From Roseivirga sp. E12 (lineage in GTDB: Bacteria > Bacteroidota > Bacteroidia > Cytophagales > Cyclobacteriaceae), in assembly GCF_017592825.1 (NCBI RefSeq), contig NZ_JAGFMD010000009.1:1-64000 (forward strand): a DNA stretch of 64,000 bases, read 5' to 3'. The translations under genes were made by a program, and so were the position numbers. Under the pieces are notes generated by a model that did no database searches, was not told the DNA's origin, and worked only from the letters and a program-made list of their open reading frames with translations. Position 1 is the stretch's first letter; each line of letters begins with the position of its first letter. Shown here in pieces: positions 34,288 to 43,288 of the stretch.

Positions 34288-36171
34288 ATGAAAAAGCACA
34301 TCATTTACATTGTTTTTATAACGTTGCTCAGTCAGCCCATTTTTGCCCAAAAGGAACAGTCTACAACGCTGCGGAAGAAACAAGGGATAGAAAACCTCAT
34401 TGACCTTAAAAAGGACCTCAATTCGTTCCTTAAAGAGAGGCATATCCCTGGGGCAATGGTTTCCATTGTAACGAGTGACACTGTAATCTTTGCTGGTGGT
34501 TTTGGTTTTGCTGACTTGGAAAAAAGGGAAGCAGTTTCAGCCGGCCATCTATTTCGACTCGGGTCAATCTCCAAGTCAATTACCTCTCTGGGCTTAATCA
34601 AGTTGCTTTCAGAAACAGGCTACACATTGGACACTCCTATTAGGGATATAGTACCTAATGATGCATTTTCAAATTCATGGAGCAGTAACACCCCTATTAC
34701 GATTGAACACCTACTCGAACACACTACGGGTTTCGATGACTTTCATACTCATGCCATCTATAACAGATCAGATTCTGTGCGCCCACCGGTTCGAGACATG
34801 GTGATGTCACACCGTAATTCTCTAACATCAAGATGGGAACCTGGAGTAAGAAAAGCTTACTCAAACCCAGGTTATATCATGGCTGGCTATGTCATGGAAT
34901 TGTTGGCCAACGAGCCTTACAATGAATACTTAAAAAGTCGAGTTCTATCTCCTCTAGGCATGAATTCCTCAGACTTCTATTTCAAGAAGCCAGAGGGTAT
35001 GTTATTCGCTCAGGGTTATCGATACAAGGCTGGCAATCATGTTTCTGTTGGCTTTCCTTCTATTCAAGGCGGTCCAGCAGGCGGGTTCTCTTCAAATGCA
35101 ATCGAAATGGGTCACTTTCTCCAGTTCTTATTGAATAGATCAGCCGAAAACATCGACTCTACGGTTTTTAGTAAAGAAATCTTCGATAGAATCGAAAATT
35201 CGAATTCCACGCTTGCCGGAGAATCTGGACTCCCAGGAGGGTATGGATACGGCAATTATACAGTATGGAGAAATGGATTCGTATTTCACGGTCATGATGG
35301 AGGAATTGATGGTTTCTCTTCGCGCTATTTATACTCTAGAGATGCTGATATTGCAATTTCTGTTGTAATCAACAGAGAGGGAAATGCAACCGAAATTGCT
35401 GGTAAAATACTGGACTTCTTTCTGGGCGAACCTTCTGAAGAGGCCAAGAGGGTAACTTTTCCTATTCCCGAAACATTAAAAGAAAGTCACGAAGGCTTTT
35501 ATGGCTTTGCGAACCCAAGACAAGAACTGTTCAAATTCTCAGAGCGGATGTTAGCAGGCATTTCCCTAGATTTTGAAGATGACATCATCATAGTGAAGAG
35601 CATATTAGGCAAGCACCGCGACACATTATACTATGCTGGCTCAAACATGTTTTACAAAAATGACGAAGCTGTGCCTGCTACAATGCTATTGACTTCAACG
35701 ACTGGAAAGCCGGTATTCTGGATCAACGAAAGTTATACCGAAATGGAATCTCATTCCCTTAGGCTTCTCTCGAGTATTAGTATCACCATTTCCATGATTA
35801 TGCCATTTATATTTCTTGGTTATGGTATCATATGGTTTGTAATCAGGGCCTTTTCCAAGATCAAAAAACCCTCAAGACATCATTTGGTTCTCACGGGCGC
35901 TTCACTTTGTTATACACTCTTGTTTGTTTCATTTGGAATGGCAATGAGCGATGTTTCTACTGCCGGAATGGTCACATTCCAAAGTGTTTTACTTTTCATT
36001 AGCTCTCTGCTTTTTATACCAAGTGTGATAGCAACTATTGTACTGTGGTTTAAACCATTTACGGGCAAAGGGTTTCGCTTTTACTATATCGCAACCTCCT
36101 CTGCAATGCTCCTTATGACCATTTTCTTCATACAAAATGGATTTATAGGCTTAAGGCTCTGGGCATATTAG
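34288..36171 (+). CDS. Serine hydrolase (class C beta-lactamase family) with membrane tail
   Basis: This 627-residue protein has a signal peptide (about 1-21, ending PIFAQ). A serine beta-lactamase-like domain lies at about 35-390: SxxK as S93-I-S-K96, YxN as Y191-S-N193, and an HGHDGGIDGF block as the third element. A linker and four hydrophobic segments (about 500-625) form a C-terminal membrane domain. The family includes D-aminopeptidases, esterases and peptidoglycan enzymes. The frame opens at 34234 within the previous gene; the ATG at 34288 starts the signal peptide. It follows the DUF5916 gene by seven bases. The substrate is unknown. Confidence 0.87.
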   Translation: MKKHIIYIVFITLLSQPIFAQKEQSTTLRKKQGIENLIDLKKDLNSFLKERHIPGAMVSIVTSDTVIFAGGFGFADLEKREAVSAGHLFRLGSISKSITSLGLIKLLSETGYTLDTPIRDIVPNDAFSNSWSSNTPITIEHLLEHTTGFDDFHTHAIYNRSDSVRPPVRDMVMSHRNSLTSRWEPGVRKAYSNPGYIMAGYVMELLANEPYNEYLKSRVLSPLGMNSSDFYFKKPEGMLFAQGYRYKAGNHVSVGFPSIQGGPAGGFSSNAIEMGHFLQFLLNRSAENIDSTVFSKEIFDRIENSNSTLAGESGLPGGYGYGNYTVWRNGFVFHGHDGGIDGFSSRYLYSRDADIAISVVINREGNATEIAGKILDFFLGEPSEEAKRVTFPIPETLKESHEGFYGFANPRQELFKFSERMLAGISLDFEDDIIIVKSILGKHRDTLYYAGSNMFYKNDEAVPATMLLTSTTGKPVFWINESYTEMESHSLRLLSSISITISMIMPFIFLGYGIIWFVIRAFSKIKKPSRHHLVLTGASLCYTLLFVSFGMAMSDVSTAGMVTFQSVLLFISSLLFIPSVIATIVLWFKPFTGKGFRFYYIATSSAMLLMTIFFIQNGFIGLRLWAY

Positions 36172-36237
36172 GCCCCTGCACCAAGAAAAAAAGCCGCTTT
36201 CTCATACTGTCCTGAAAACCAGTTGACTCAATAGATC

Positions 36238-36270
36238 AACCGGATGAATCGCTGGTTCCAAACCGGATTA
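36238..36270 (+). promoter_or_regulatory. Putative MocR operator before the DUF885 gene
   Basis: AACCGGATGA (36238-36247) and AACCGGATTA (36261-36270) have starts 23 bases apart, exactly as in the pair at 31976/31999. The 12-mer ATTACACAATAG (36267-36278) also occurs at 32046-32057, before the DUF5916 gene. The shared signals suggest one regulon. Confidence 0.6.
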
Positions 36271-36318
36271 CACAATAGAAAGGACAAAGCCATTCTTTAG
36301 TATTCTAAACTCAGTGTT

Positions 36319-38079
36319 ATGAAAATCAAGACCATTCTATATTCAGTATTTTTTATAGTCCTATGTTTCAATGGCCTATCTCAAACCAATAAGTTCGATC
36401 AACTCCTAGAAGACTTCCATGAAGAGGGTCTTCAGTTAAGCCCCTTCGTGGCTACGCTCAACACAGGTGATAGCCGAAACAACGATAAGTTTGAGCTGGA
36501 TATTTCAGACGAGTATCGAGGTGATTTCATCAATTACTATCAGAAGTACAAGACTGCCTTAGAAGGCATTAAACGATCAGAATTGTCTGCTGATCAGCAG
36601 GTCAGTTATGATATACTTTCCTGGGAATGTGCTATTAATATAGAGGGAGGTAAGTATCCAACTCATCTGATGCCACTCAATCAATTGTGGTGCTTACCCA
36701 TCATTGTTGGTCAACAGGCCTCTGGTCAAGGAGCTGTGCCTTTTAAGACGGCAAAAGATTATGACAACTGGCTAAAAAGGCTAGATGGCTTTGTCTCATG
36801 GATCGAATTAGCCATTGAAAGGATGAAAGAGGGAATTCAATCAGGACATACTCTTCCAAAACCTCTAACGGAAAAAGTCATCCCACAATATGCTTCACTA
36901 GCAGCGGGCAAACCCACTGATCACTTGTACTACAGCCCAGTTAAAAACATACCTGAAGAGATTGATGAAAGTGAAGCAAAGAGGATAGAAAAGGCCTATA
37001 GTGCTAAAATCGAGAATGATTTGATTCCAGCCTTTAAGAGACTGCATCGCTTTCTGCAAGACGAATATCTACCAAATTCCAGAACATCGCATGGCATATC
37101 TGCAACACCGAACGGACTAGACTATTACAACTACTTGATCAAGGTGCAGACTACCACTACCCTCAAGGCCGATGAGATTCATACAATTGGTCTATCAGAG
37201 GTAGCGCGAATTCGAGGAGAAATGATGAAGGTGAAAGACCAAGTGGGTTTCAAAGGAAGTCTCATCGAGTTTTTTGACCATGTTAGAAACAACTCTGATT
37301 TGATGCCATTCAAGAACCCAGAAGAAGTCCTCAATAACTTCAACTTGATTTATCAGAAGATTAAGCCAAGGGTGGCGGAGCTATTCGACTTAGAGATTAA
37401 CATTCCTTTTGAGATTAAGCGTGTCGAAGCATTTCGCGAAGCAAGTGCATCAGTACATTATGTAGCGGGAGCCGCAGATGCGAGTAGGCCTGGCATCTTC
37501 TATGTGCCTATCCCAGATGCTACCAAGTACAATACCTTTTCAGACGAATCTTTATTCTTGCATGAGGCTATTCCAGGGCATCACTTCCAAGCATCTGTGG
37601 CATTAGAAAATACAGGAGTACCCACCTTTAGAAAGTATGTTTGGTATGGGGCACATGGAGAAGGTTGGGGTCTCTATTGTGAATCATTGGGAAAAGAGCT
37701 TGGACTCTTTTCTGACCCCTACCAATATTTCGGCATGCTGAGTATGGAAATGCACCGAGCGATTCGACTCGTGGTTGATACCGGTATTCATACCAAAGGA
37801 TGGACAAGAGAAAGAGCAATCAAGTACTCCTTAGAAAACGAAGCCGTTGCCGAGGCAACCATTGTATCAGAAGTAGAAAGATATATGGCATGGCCTGCTC
37901 AAGCGCTTTCATATAAAGTAGGTCAATTGAAAATCCAAGAACTGAGAGCCAAGGCTGAGAAAGAACTAGGAAATCGATTCGATATTAAAGGATTCCATAC
38001 CACCATTATAGAATCAGGTGGGCTTCCTCTTAAGACTTTGGAAGAGAAGATCAATAGCTGGATTGAACACAATAACTAA
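36319..38079 (+). CDS. DUF885 family metallopeptidase-like protein
   Basis: This 586-residue exported protein has a signal peptide (about 1-21, ending FNGLSQ). The DUF885 domain fills the rest and shows a zinc-site-like motif FLHEAIPGHHFQA at about residue 415 and ENEAVAEATIVSEVERYMAWP near the C-terminus. DUF885 proteins resemble M32/M3-type metallopeptidases, and characterised relatives act on peptides or D-amino acid substrates. It has its own upstream region with putative MocR sites and leads a three-gene operon with DinB-family and DJ-1 genes (gaps of 8 and 1 bases). A role in peptide or amino-acid scavenging is inferred. Confidence 0.87.
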   Translation: MKIKTILYSVFFIVLCFNGLSQTNKFDQLLEDFHEEGLQLSPFVATLNTGDSRNNDKFELDISDEYRGDFINYYQKYKTALEGIKRSELSADQQVSYDILSWECAINIEGGKYPTHLMPLNQLWCLPIIVGQQASGQGAVPFKTAKDYDNWLKRLDGFVSWIELAIERMKEGIQSGHTLPKPLTEKVIPQYASLAAGKPTDHLYYSPVKNIPEEIDESEAKRIEKAYSAKIENDLIPAFKRLHRFLQDEYLPNSRTSHGISATPNGLDYYNYLIKVQTTTTLKADEIHTIGLSEVARIRGEMMKVKDQVGFKGSLIEFFDHVRNNSDLMPFKNPEEVLNNFNLIYQKIKPRVAELFDLEINIPFEIKRVEAFREASASVHYVAGAADASRPGIFYVPIPDATKYNTFSDESLFLHEAIPGHHFQASVALENTGVPTFRKYVWYGAHGEGWGLYCESLGKELGLFSDPYQYFGMLSMEMHRAIRLVVDTGIHTKGWTRERAIKYSLENEAVAEATIVSEVERYMAWPAQALSYKVGQLKIQELRAKAEKELGNRFDIKGFHTTIIESGGLPLKTLEEKINSWIEHNN

Positions 38080-38087
38080 GACAAGCA

Positions 38088-38606
38088 ATGAAAATCACAG
38101 ATTTAAACCCAAATGAATATGACCCTCTCTACGAGAAGTACATCAACCAGCTTTCCAAGAATGTATCACTTCGTGAGAGTTTTGAGCAAGGAAAGGAAAA
38201 CATTACCGCTTTCTTCAATAGCATTCCAAAAGACAAGGTAGACCATCGTTATGCTCCAGAAAAATGGTCAATCAAAGAGGTATTGCAGCACTTAATTGAT
38301 ACTGAAAGAATTGTTATGCACAGGGCATTCCGAATAGCTCGAAATGACATGACTCCCCTAGCGTCATTCGATCATATCGCATATATAGAGCCTTCACTCG
38401 CCAGTAAAAAGTCAATGCCTCAGCTGATTGAAGAATACGAGGTGACAAGGTTATTCAGTCTATCGCTTTTAGACAGTCTAAGAGATGCTGATCTATGCCG
38501 AATTGGTATAGCGAGTCTACATCCACTGTCGGCAAGGGCTTGTGCATTTCACACGACAGGCCATGAAATATGGCACCAAGAAGTTATCATAGACAGGTAT
38601 TTATAA
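38088..38606 (+). CDS. DinB family protein (DUF664-like four-helix bundle)
   Basis: This 172-residue cytoplasmic protein has the DinB/YfiT fold. Its metal-binding histidine pattern is visible as WSIKEVLQHLIDTERIVMHR (H in the first helix pair) and HTTGHEIWHQEVIIDRYL at the C-terminus. Family members are metal-dependent enzymes that often act on thiols (bacillithiol or mycothiol transferases), but most are uncharacterised. It lies eight bases after the DUF885 gene and one base before the DJ-1 gene, so it belongs to that operon. Confidence 0.87.
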   Translation: MKITDLNPNEYDPLYEKYINQLSKNVSLRESFEQGKENITAFFNSIPKDKVDHRYAPEKWSIKEVLQHLIDTERIVMHRAFRIARNDMTPLASFDHIAYIEPSLASKKSMPQLIEEYEVTRLFSLSLLDSLRDADLCRIGIASLHPLSARACAFHTTGHEIWHQEVIIDRYL

Positions 38607-38607
38607 G

Positions 38608-39195
38608 ATGAAAAGAAACGTAGGCATCCTAATTTTTAACGAAGCAGAGGTACTGGATTTTGCAGGCCCATTTGAGGTCTTCTCCGTAGCTTCCGAAGTA
38701 CATAATTTCGAACTGTTTGATGTATTTACTATTGCCAAGTCCAAAGCACCGATATCAGCCGTAAATGGTCTTTCAGTAAATCCAGACTATACTTTTGAAA
38801 ATCATCCTCCCATTGACATTCTCATTATTGCAGGCGGCTCAGGCACTAGGTCACTGCTAGATGATCAAAACACACTTGACTGGGTAGAGAACATAAATCA
38901 GTCCTCCGAAATCACCATAAGCATATGTTCTGGCGCAAGGTTGTTGGCGAAATTGGGCCTTCTTGATGGCAAGCCCTATTGTACACACCATCAGGTGTAT
39001 GATCACTTAAAAGAGTTGGTACCAACGGGTTTGCCCCAGCAAGACAAGCGCTTTGTCAATGCTTTTAAGGTTTATACCTCAGGTGGAATTTCTGCTGGCA
39101 TTGACCTATCGTTTCATATCGTAGGGGAGCTACACGGTAAGGAAGTAGTTCGGGCTACAGCGGAATATATGGAGTATAGATTGATTGCCCCTTAG
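38608..39195 (+). CDS. DJ-1/PfpI family protein
   Basis: This 195-residue cytoplasmic protein has the class I glutamine-amidotransferase-like fold. The nucleophile-elbow cysteine is in ISICSGARLLAKLGLLDG (about residue 109). The N-terminal motif GILIFNEAEVLDFAGPFEVF and the TSGGISAGIDLSFHIV block place it with the GATase1-like isonitrile hydratase/AraC-type DJ-1 subgroup, but no DNA-binding domain is attached. It could be an isonitrile hydratase, protease or glyoxalase. It is the last gene of the DUF885 operon. Confidence 0.87.
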   Translation: MKRNVGILIFNEAEVLDFAGPFEVFSVASEVHNFELFDVFTIAKSKAPISAVNGLSVNPDYTFENHPPIDILIIAGGSGTRSLLDDQNTLDWVENINQSSEITISICSGARLLAKLGLLDGKPYCTHHQVYDHLKELVPTGLPQQDKRFVNAFKVYTSGGISAGIDLSFHIVGELHGKEVVRATAEYMEYRLIAP

Positions 39196-39367
39196 GGTTG
39201 TTGGTACATTGATAAAACCAAGTTCTCTAGTGTAAATACATTCATCCAGATTAATTTTTGTCATTCCCATCCAAACATCTGCTTTGTAAATCGTAATTAC
39301 CTGATAACCAATAGAATTCATAGTTTTATATAGGGTCATTTTGATCCTTTCACCTAATATTAGAATT

Positions 39368-39994
39368 ATGAAAATTGACCAACCTATCAGGCAGTTATGC
39401 CTATTGTTCATTATTTCAGCCAGTTTACTACTCCAGAGTTGCGGTGAAACCGAAGATTCCTCACCCGATGATAACCCTCAAGAAAGTATTGGAACGCTGA
39501 TCATGCAATCTGAGGCATTCAGTGAGTTTGCTAGCCTTATTTCAATTGCCGATCGCGAAATCCCTCAGGGAGAAATGGGTATCCTTCAAATGTTAAATGA
39601 AACAAGTGACAACACAGAGATAACGGTCTTTGCCCCTTCCAATGAGGTTTTCGAATTGCTTGCTGAGCAATGGAGTACCCCAAACTTTCAAGCAACTGTG
39701 GCCGATGTGATTGACGAATTTACGCACAGTGGACAGCCTGCTAAAACTAGAGACTTCGTGCTAGGGCATATTTTTAAAAGTCAGGAGCGTTTCGCACGTT
39801 CAAACTTTGAAACAGATCTAGCGCTGCAAAGTGAGAAAGGGATTCGCTGGCGAATGATTGCCTCGGAGAATGCTACTTCAGGTTTTGGGTTTGTGCTAGA
39901 GAATGGCTCACCCAATGATAATCCATACCTTATTTTTGAGACGGATGTATTAGCAGGTAGCAACGGAATTGTACATGCTGCTTTAGTCAACTAA
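39368..39994 (+). CDS. Fasciclin domain lipoprotein
   Basis: This 208-residue lipoprotein has lipobox LLLQSC (lipidated Cys at about 25), followed by one fasciclin (FAS1) domain. Typical motifs are ITVFAPSNEVFELLAE (about 79-94), DFVLGHIF and a final NGIVHAALVN. FAS1 domains mediate cell-surface adhesion. The frame opens at 39341; the ATG at 39368 starts the signal peptide. It converges on the secreted trypsin and shares a terminator with it. Confidence 0.85.
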   Translation: MKIDQPIRQLCLLFIISASLLLQSCGETEDSSPDDNPQESIGTLIMQSEAFSEFASLISIADREIPQGEMGILQMLNETSDNTEITVFAPSNEVFELLAEQWSTPNFQATVADVIDEFTHSGQPAKTRDFVLGHIFKSQERFARSNFETDLALQSEKGIRWRMIASENATSGFGFVLENGSPNDNPYLIFETDVLAGSNGIVHAALVN

Positions 39995-40023
39995 AGTTGA
40001 ATATTGGACTTAGTAGAAGTACT

Positions 40024-40050
40024 GAAAAGCCAGCGTCCTGCTGGCTTTTC
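40024..40050. terminator. Bidirectional terminator
   Basis: GAAAAGCCAGC (40024-40034) pairs with GCTGGCTTTTC (40040-40050) around a five-base loop. T-rich flanks on both strands allow termination of both convergent genes. The right arm touches the stop codon of the protease. Confidence 0.8.
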
Positions 40051-40805
40051 TATTTTATAGTTTGCCCTATCCAGTCGGCATAATCGCTGACACGCGTATA
40101 ATATTCATAAACACCATATCGGCCTTCTGGCCTTCCCATACCTCTCCCATCCTGATGAGAACTAACTCCTAAGATATAGGCCTGATCTCCATCGAACCAT
40201 AAAGCCGGACCTCCACTATCGCCTGGACCACTGATACCTTCTAAGGGCAATGCATCTTTCGAATCGGGTGCATCAAATGTAAATCGGATAAAGCCTCCGC
40301 TAGGTCGAAAACCATCGATTTTATTCTGAGCTGCTCGCATCTTCCTGTCCTTGTTAATAGCACCATCAGCCATTCCCTTGTCGCCAGTTCCTGCCCAGCC
40401 AGTACCGGCAAAAATTATCTCCTTACCTAGCTCATCATCCTTGGTGTATATCTTTGCCAACTCTACATCAGGAACATCTTTTTCAAGTTCTAATAAGGCG
40501 ACATCATGCATGATACTCTGCCCCTCTCTAAACTCGGGATGGATCACTTTTTGTTTGATCTTATACTTCACTCCATCGACCGTTACATCTTCGCCTATTT
40601 GAGGGACAACGGCAACGTGGGCAGCAGTAATGATCCAGTTGGATCGAATGAAAGTACCGCAGCCTGCATTGAGCCGAATGACAGAACCGGCATACTGATC
40701 AGCTAAAGCTAGATATTTAGCTTCGTCCACATCGTGGCGCATTACGATATCATCTGTGGAAGTAAGGCAGAGTAATCCGATGAGAACAGTCGAGAGTAAT
40801 TTCAT
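40050..40805 (-). CDS. Secreted trypsin-like serine protease (S1)
   Basis: This 251-residue protein has a signal peptide (about 1-17) and a chymotrypsin-fold protease domain. The triad is H63 in IITAAHVAV, D101 in IMHDVALLEL and S197 in GPGDSGGPALW. Cys49 near the N-terminus of the domain has no obvious partner. The residue at the base of the specificity pocket cannot be assigned safely. It is compact and lacks extra domains or a sorting signal, so it is probably periplasmic or released. It converges on the fasciclin gene. Nothing suggests a zymogen or operon partner. Confidence 0.9.
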   Translation of the reverse strand: MKLLSTVLIGLLCLTSTDDIVMRHDVDEAKYLALADQYAGSVIRLNAGCGTFIRSNWIITAAHVAVVPQIGEDVTVDGVKYKIKQKVIHPEFREGQSIMHDVALLELEKDVPDVELAKIYTKDDELGKEIIFAGTGWAGTGDKGMADGAINKDRKMRAAQNKIDGFRPSGGFIRFTFDAPDSKDALPLEGISGPGDSGGPALWFDGDQAYILGVSSHQDGRGMGRPEGRYGVYEYYTRVSDYADWIGQTIK

Positions 40806-40960
40806 AATTGGAATGTTATTTTTCGAATATAAGTAAGTGATTACATAATAATAACTAATTTCTTAGGTTTAACATTTTTTAAGGAATGAAACACCCTCGT
40901 ATATTTCATTCATTGCGCAAAACCTCAGCCAGGTTGGATTGAGCAGTTTCAAGGGATTGA

Positions 40961-41119
40961 TATAAGAAGAAAGAAAACCAGCACCTTATTAATCACTACG
41001 GTAAGTACTAACACAACCCTGTCAAAACTGATGCAATAGGCAAACTGATTGAGCTATTACAAGAGTATATCAAAATATCTTCCCTTGAAGGAATAGAGGT
41101 TGGAGGTATTGCTTCTTAA
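40961..41119 (+). pseudogene. Possible decayed coding remnant
   Basis: This lies within a 428-base gap (40806-41233) with no intact gene. One frame from 40961 to the TAA at 41117 reads YKKKENQHLINHYGKY, then a single stop, then NPVKTDAIGKLIELLQEYIK and a further stop. The upstream part in another frame reads KPQPGWIEQFQGIDI, which recalls the tail of AbrB/MazE-type antitoxins. A gene broken by a frameshift and a stop is a reasonable reading. The alternative is chance. No ATG opens it. Confidence 0.3.
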
Positions 41120-41233
41120 ATAATCACTCAATACTAAAAAAATTAACTACACTACTATTATTCTATATTGATCATAATAATCAATTAATTAGAATAGTAT
41201 ATTTAAATGATTCAAATAATTAACATCTCAAAA

Positions 41234-43189
41234 ATGACCAAAAGACTGACTTATACACTATTTTTCACATTTTCTTTAGTCTTCTTAGCTCACCATTCAT
41301 CAGCTCAACAGACATTGACTTGGATGGACCTTGTACAAGTCTCAATATCAGGGGACACCATAACCAAATCAAGCTCAGGAACAGATTGGACTGCTGGTGC
41401 AGCATCAGAAGAGCGATTAGACTACCTTACTGATGGATGGATAGAAACAATTGTCAATGAAACCAACTTGCATAGAGCTATTGGGCTTAGCGAACAAAAT
41501 ATAGATGCCGGTTTGAATACCATAGATTTCATGTTTTTGCTTTTAGCAAATGGCAACATACAAATTAGAGAAAACAATACCGTAATAAGCCAAAACACGC
41601 CTTATCAAACTGGTGATACGTTACGCATAGAGCGCTTGGGAGGTGACATATTGTACAAGAAAAATGGCACAACAATTTATACCTCAACACAAACTTCCGT
41701 ATTGCCACTTATTGTAGATCTAAGCTTGAGAGATCAGGGAGCCTCTCTTATCAAAATATCATCATCGCTTTCTTTTCTTGACCCCACCAGTCAGCCTCCC
41801 CCAATCCAACAGTCGATTAGCTGGAAGGACACTGTGGGTGTGACCTTTATGGATAACAAAATAATCCGAACTGCTGCAGGCACGGAGTGGACAGCCGGAG
41901 CGGCATCGGTAGAGAAATTGGACTACCTTACTGACGGCTGGGTGGAAACTGTTATCCATGAAAACTATACCCAACGTGCAATTGGTCTTAGTGAACAAAA
42001 CATAGATGCCGGTTTAAATACTATTGACTTTATGTTTTTGCCTTTGGCCATTGGTAACCTACAAATTAGAGAGAATAATAGCGTAATAAGCCAAAACATA
42101 TTATATCAGACGGGTGATACGCTGCGGATTGAACGACTTGGAGGTAACATACTGTACAAGAAAAACGGAATTATACTCTACACATCAACTCAAATTTCAA
42201 CATCTCCACTTATAGTAGATTTAAGCATGAGAGATAGGGGATCATCCCTAATGAGCATTTCTACCTCCTCCTCATTCATCAATCACAACAATACTCAACC
42301 TCTCCCTGTGGAGCAATCAATTAATTGGACAGACACAGTTGATGTAACGTTTATTGGTGATAAAATTATCAAATCGGCTTCCAATACTGACTGGACGACA
42401 GGGGCAGCATCAGTAGAGAGATTGGAATATCTTGAAGATGGTTGGCTGGAGACTATTGTTAACGAAACCTATACTCAAAGAGCATTTGGCTTGAGTGAGT
42501 TCAACTTAGATGCCGGCTTAAACACCATTGACTTCATGTTATTGCTACTATCAAACGGATACCTGCAAGTAAGAGAGAATAACACTATCATCAGTCAAAA
42601 CACCCCCTACAGTTCCGGTGACACCCTACGTATTGAACGCCTTGGGAGCAACATTTTGTACAAAAAAAACGGAAGTATTATCTACACTTCTACGCAAACT
42701 TCAACATCACCGCTTTTGGCAGATTTAAGCTTCAGAGATTACGGTGCTTCATTAATGAGTTTGTCTACATCTTCTTCATTCTTCAATAACGATAATGACA
42801 CAAACAATGGTCAATGGGGTAAACTCGGCAACACTCTTTACCATCTTGACTCTGTAACTATTGGAACCGATATCCCAATAGAAGGTCACCTACTAAGCGT
42901 AAAGGGCAAAATTGCCGCACAAGGAGTGAAGGTTACTTTAGACGGCTGGGCTGACTTTGTTTTCAAAAATGAGTACGATTTAATGTCTATTAAAGAACTT
43001 CAGGTGTTCATTGAAAAGTATGGCCACCTACCTGATGTCCCTAAAACAAGCGAGGTGCTTTCCCAAGGCATCAACCTTGGAGAAATGAACAAGCTATTAC
43101 TTCAAAAAATAGAGGAGCTCACGTTACATTTGATACAACAAAACAAACGAATTGAAAAACTTGAAAGCGAGATTAAGAAGAAGAATTAA
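41234..43189 (+). CDS. Triple-repeat surface protein with tail-fibre-type C-terminus
   Basis: This 651-residue exported protein has a signal peptide (about 1-24, ending HHSSAQ). Three repeats of about 167 residues follow, each with DWTAGAASVERLDYLTDGW, IGLSEQNIDAGLNTIDFMF and GDTLRIERLGGNILYKKNG. The C-terminal region (GVKVTLDGWADFVFKNEYDL, HLPDVPKTSEV) and a final coiled coil (IEELTLHLIQQNKRIEKLE) are typical of Bacteroidota surface proteins related to tail-spike trimerisation domains. The repeats resemble beta-sandwich lectin-like modules. The frame opens at 41207; the ATG at 41234 gives the signal peptide. It is probably an adhesin or a trimeric surface fibre. Confidence 0.82.
   Translation: MTKRLTYTLFFTFSLVFLAHHSSAQQTLTWMDLVQVSISGDTITKSSSGTDWTAGAASEERLDYLTDGWIETIVNETNLHRAIGLSEQNIDAGLNTIDFMFLLLANGNIQIRENNTVISQNTPYQTGDTLRIERLGGDILYKKNGTTIYTSTQTSVLPLIVDLSLRDQGASLIKISSSLSFLDPTSQPPPIQQSISWKDTVGVTFMDNKIIRTAAGTEWTAGAASVEKLDYLTDGWVETVIHENYTQRAIGLSEQNIDAGLNTIDFMFLPLAIGNLQIRENNSVISQNILYQTGDTLRIERLGGNILYKKNGIILYTSTQISTSPLIVDLSMRDRGSSLMSISTSSSFINHNNTQPLPVEQSINWTDTVDVTFIGDKIIKSASNTDWTTGAASVERLEYLEDGWLETIVNETYTQRAFGLSEFNLDAGLNTIDFMLLLLSNGYLQVRENNTIISQNTPYSSGDTLRIERLGSNILYKKNGSIIYTSTQTSTSPLLADLSFRDYGASLMSLSTSSSFFNNDNDTNNGQWGKLGNTLYHLDSVTIGTDIPIEGHLLSVKGKIAAQGVKVTLDGWADFVFKNEYDLMSIKELQVFIEKYGHLPDVPKTSEVLSQGINLGEMNKLLLQKIEELTLHLIQQNKRIEKLESEIKKKN
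41312..42790 (+). repeat. Three in-gene tandem repeats of about 500 bp
   Basis: Repeat units start at 41312, 41813 and 42317, so periods are 501 and 504 bases. Units share most protein motifs but have diverged at many synonymous sites, so the array is not very recent. It lies inside the surface protein gene at 41234-43189. Confidence 0.85.
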
Positions 43190-43288
43190 ATCTCAGCTTT
43201 AATCAGTTTTTGATGAACTGTCTATTCCTTGACTAAAAAATTGTTAAACACACAACTTTATGTATGTATCCCGTGTTGATACATTCAA

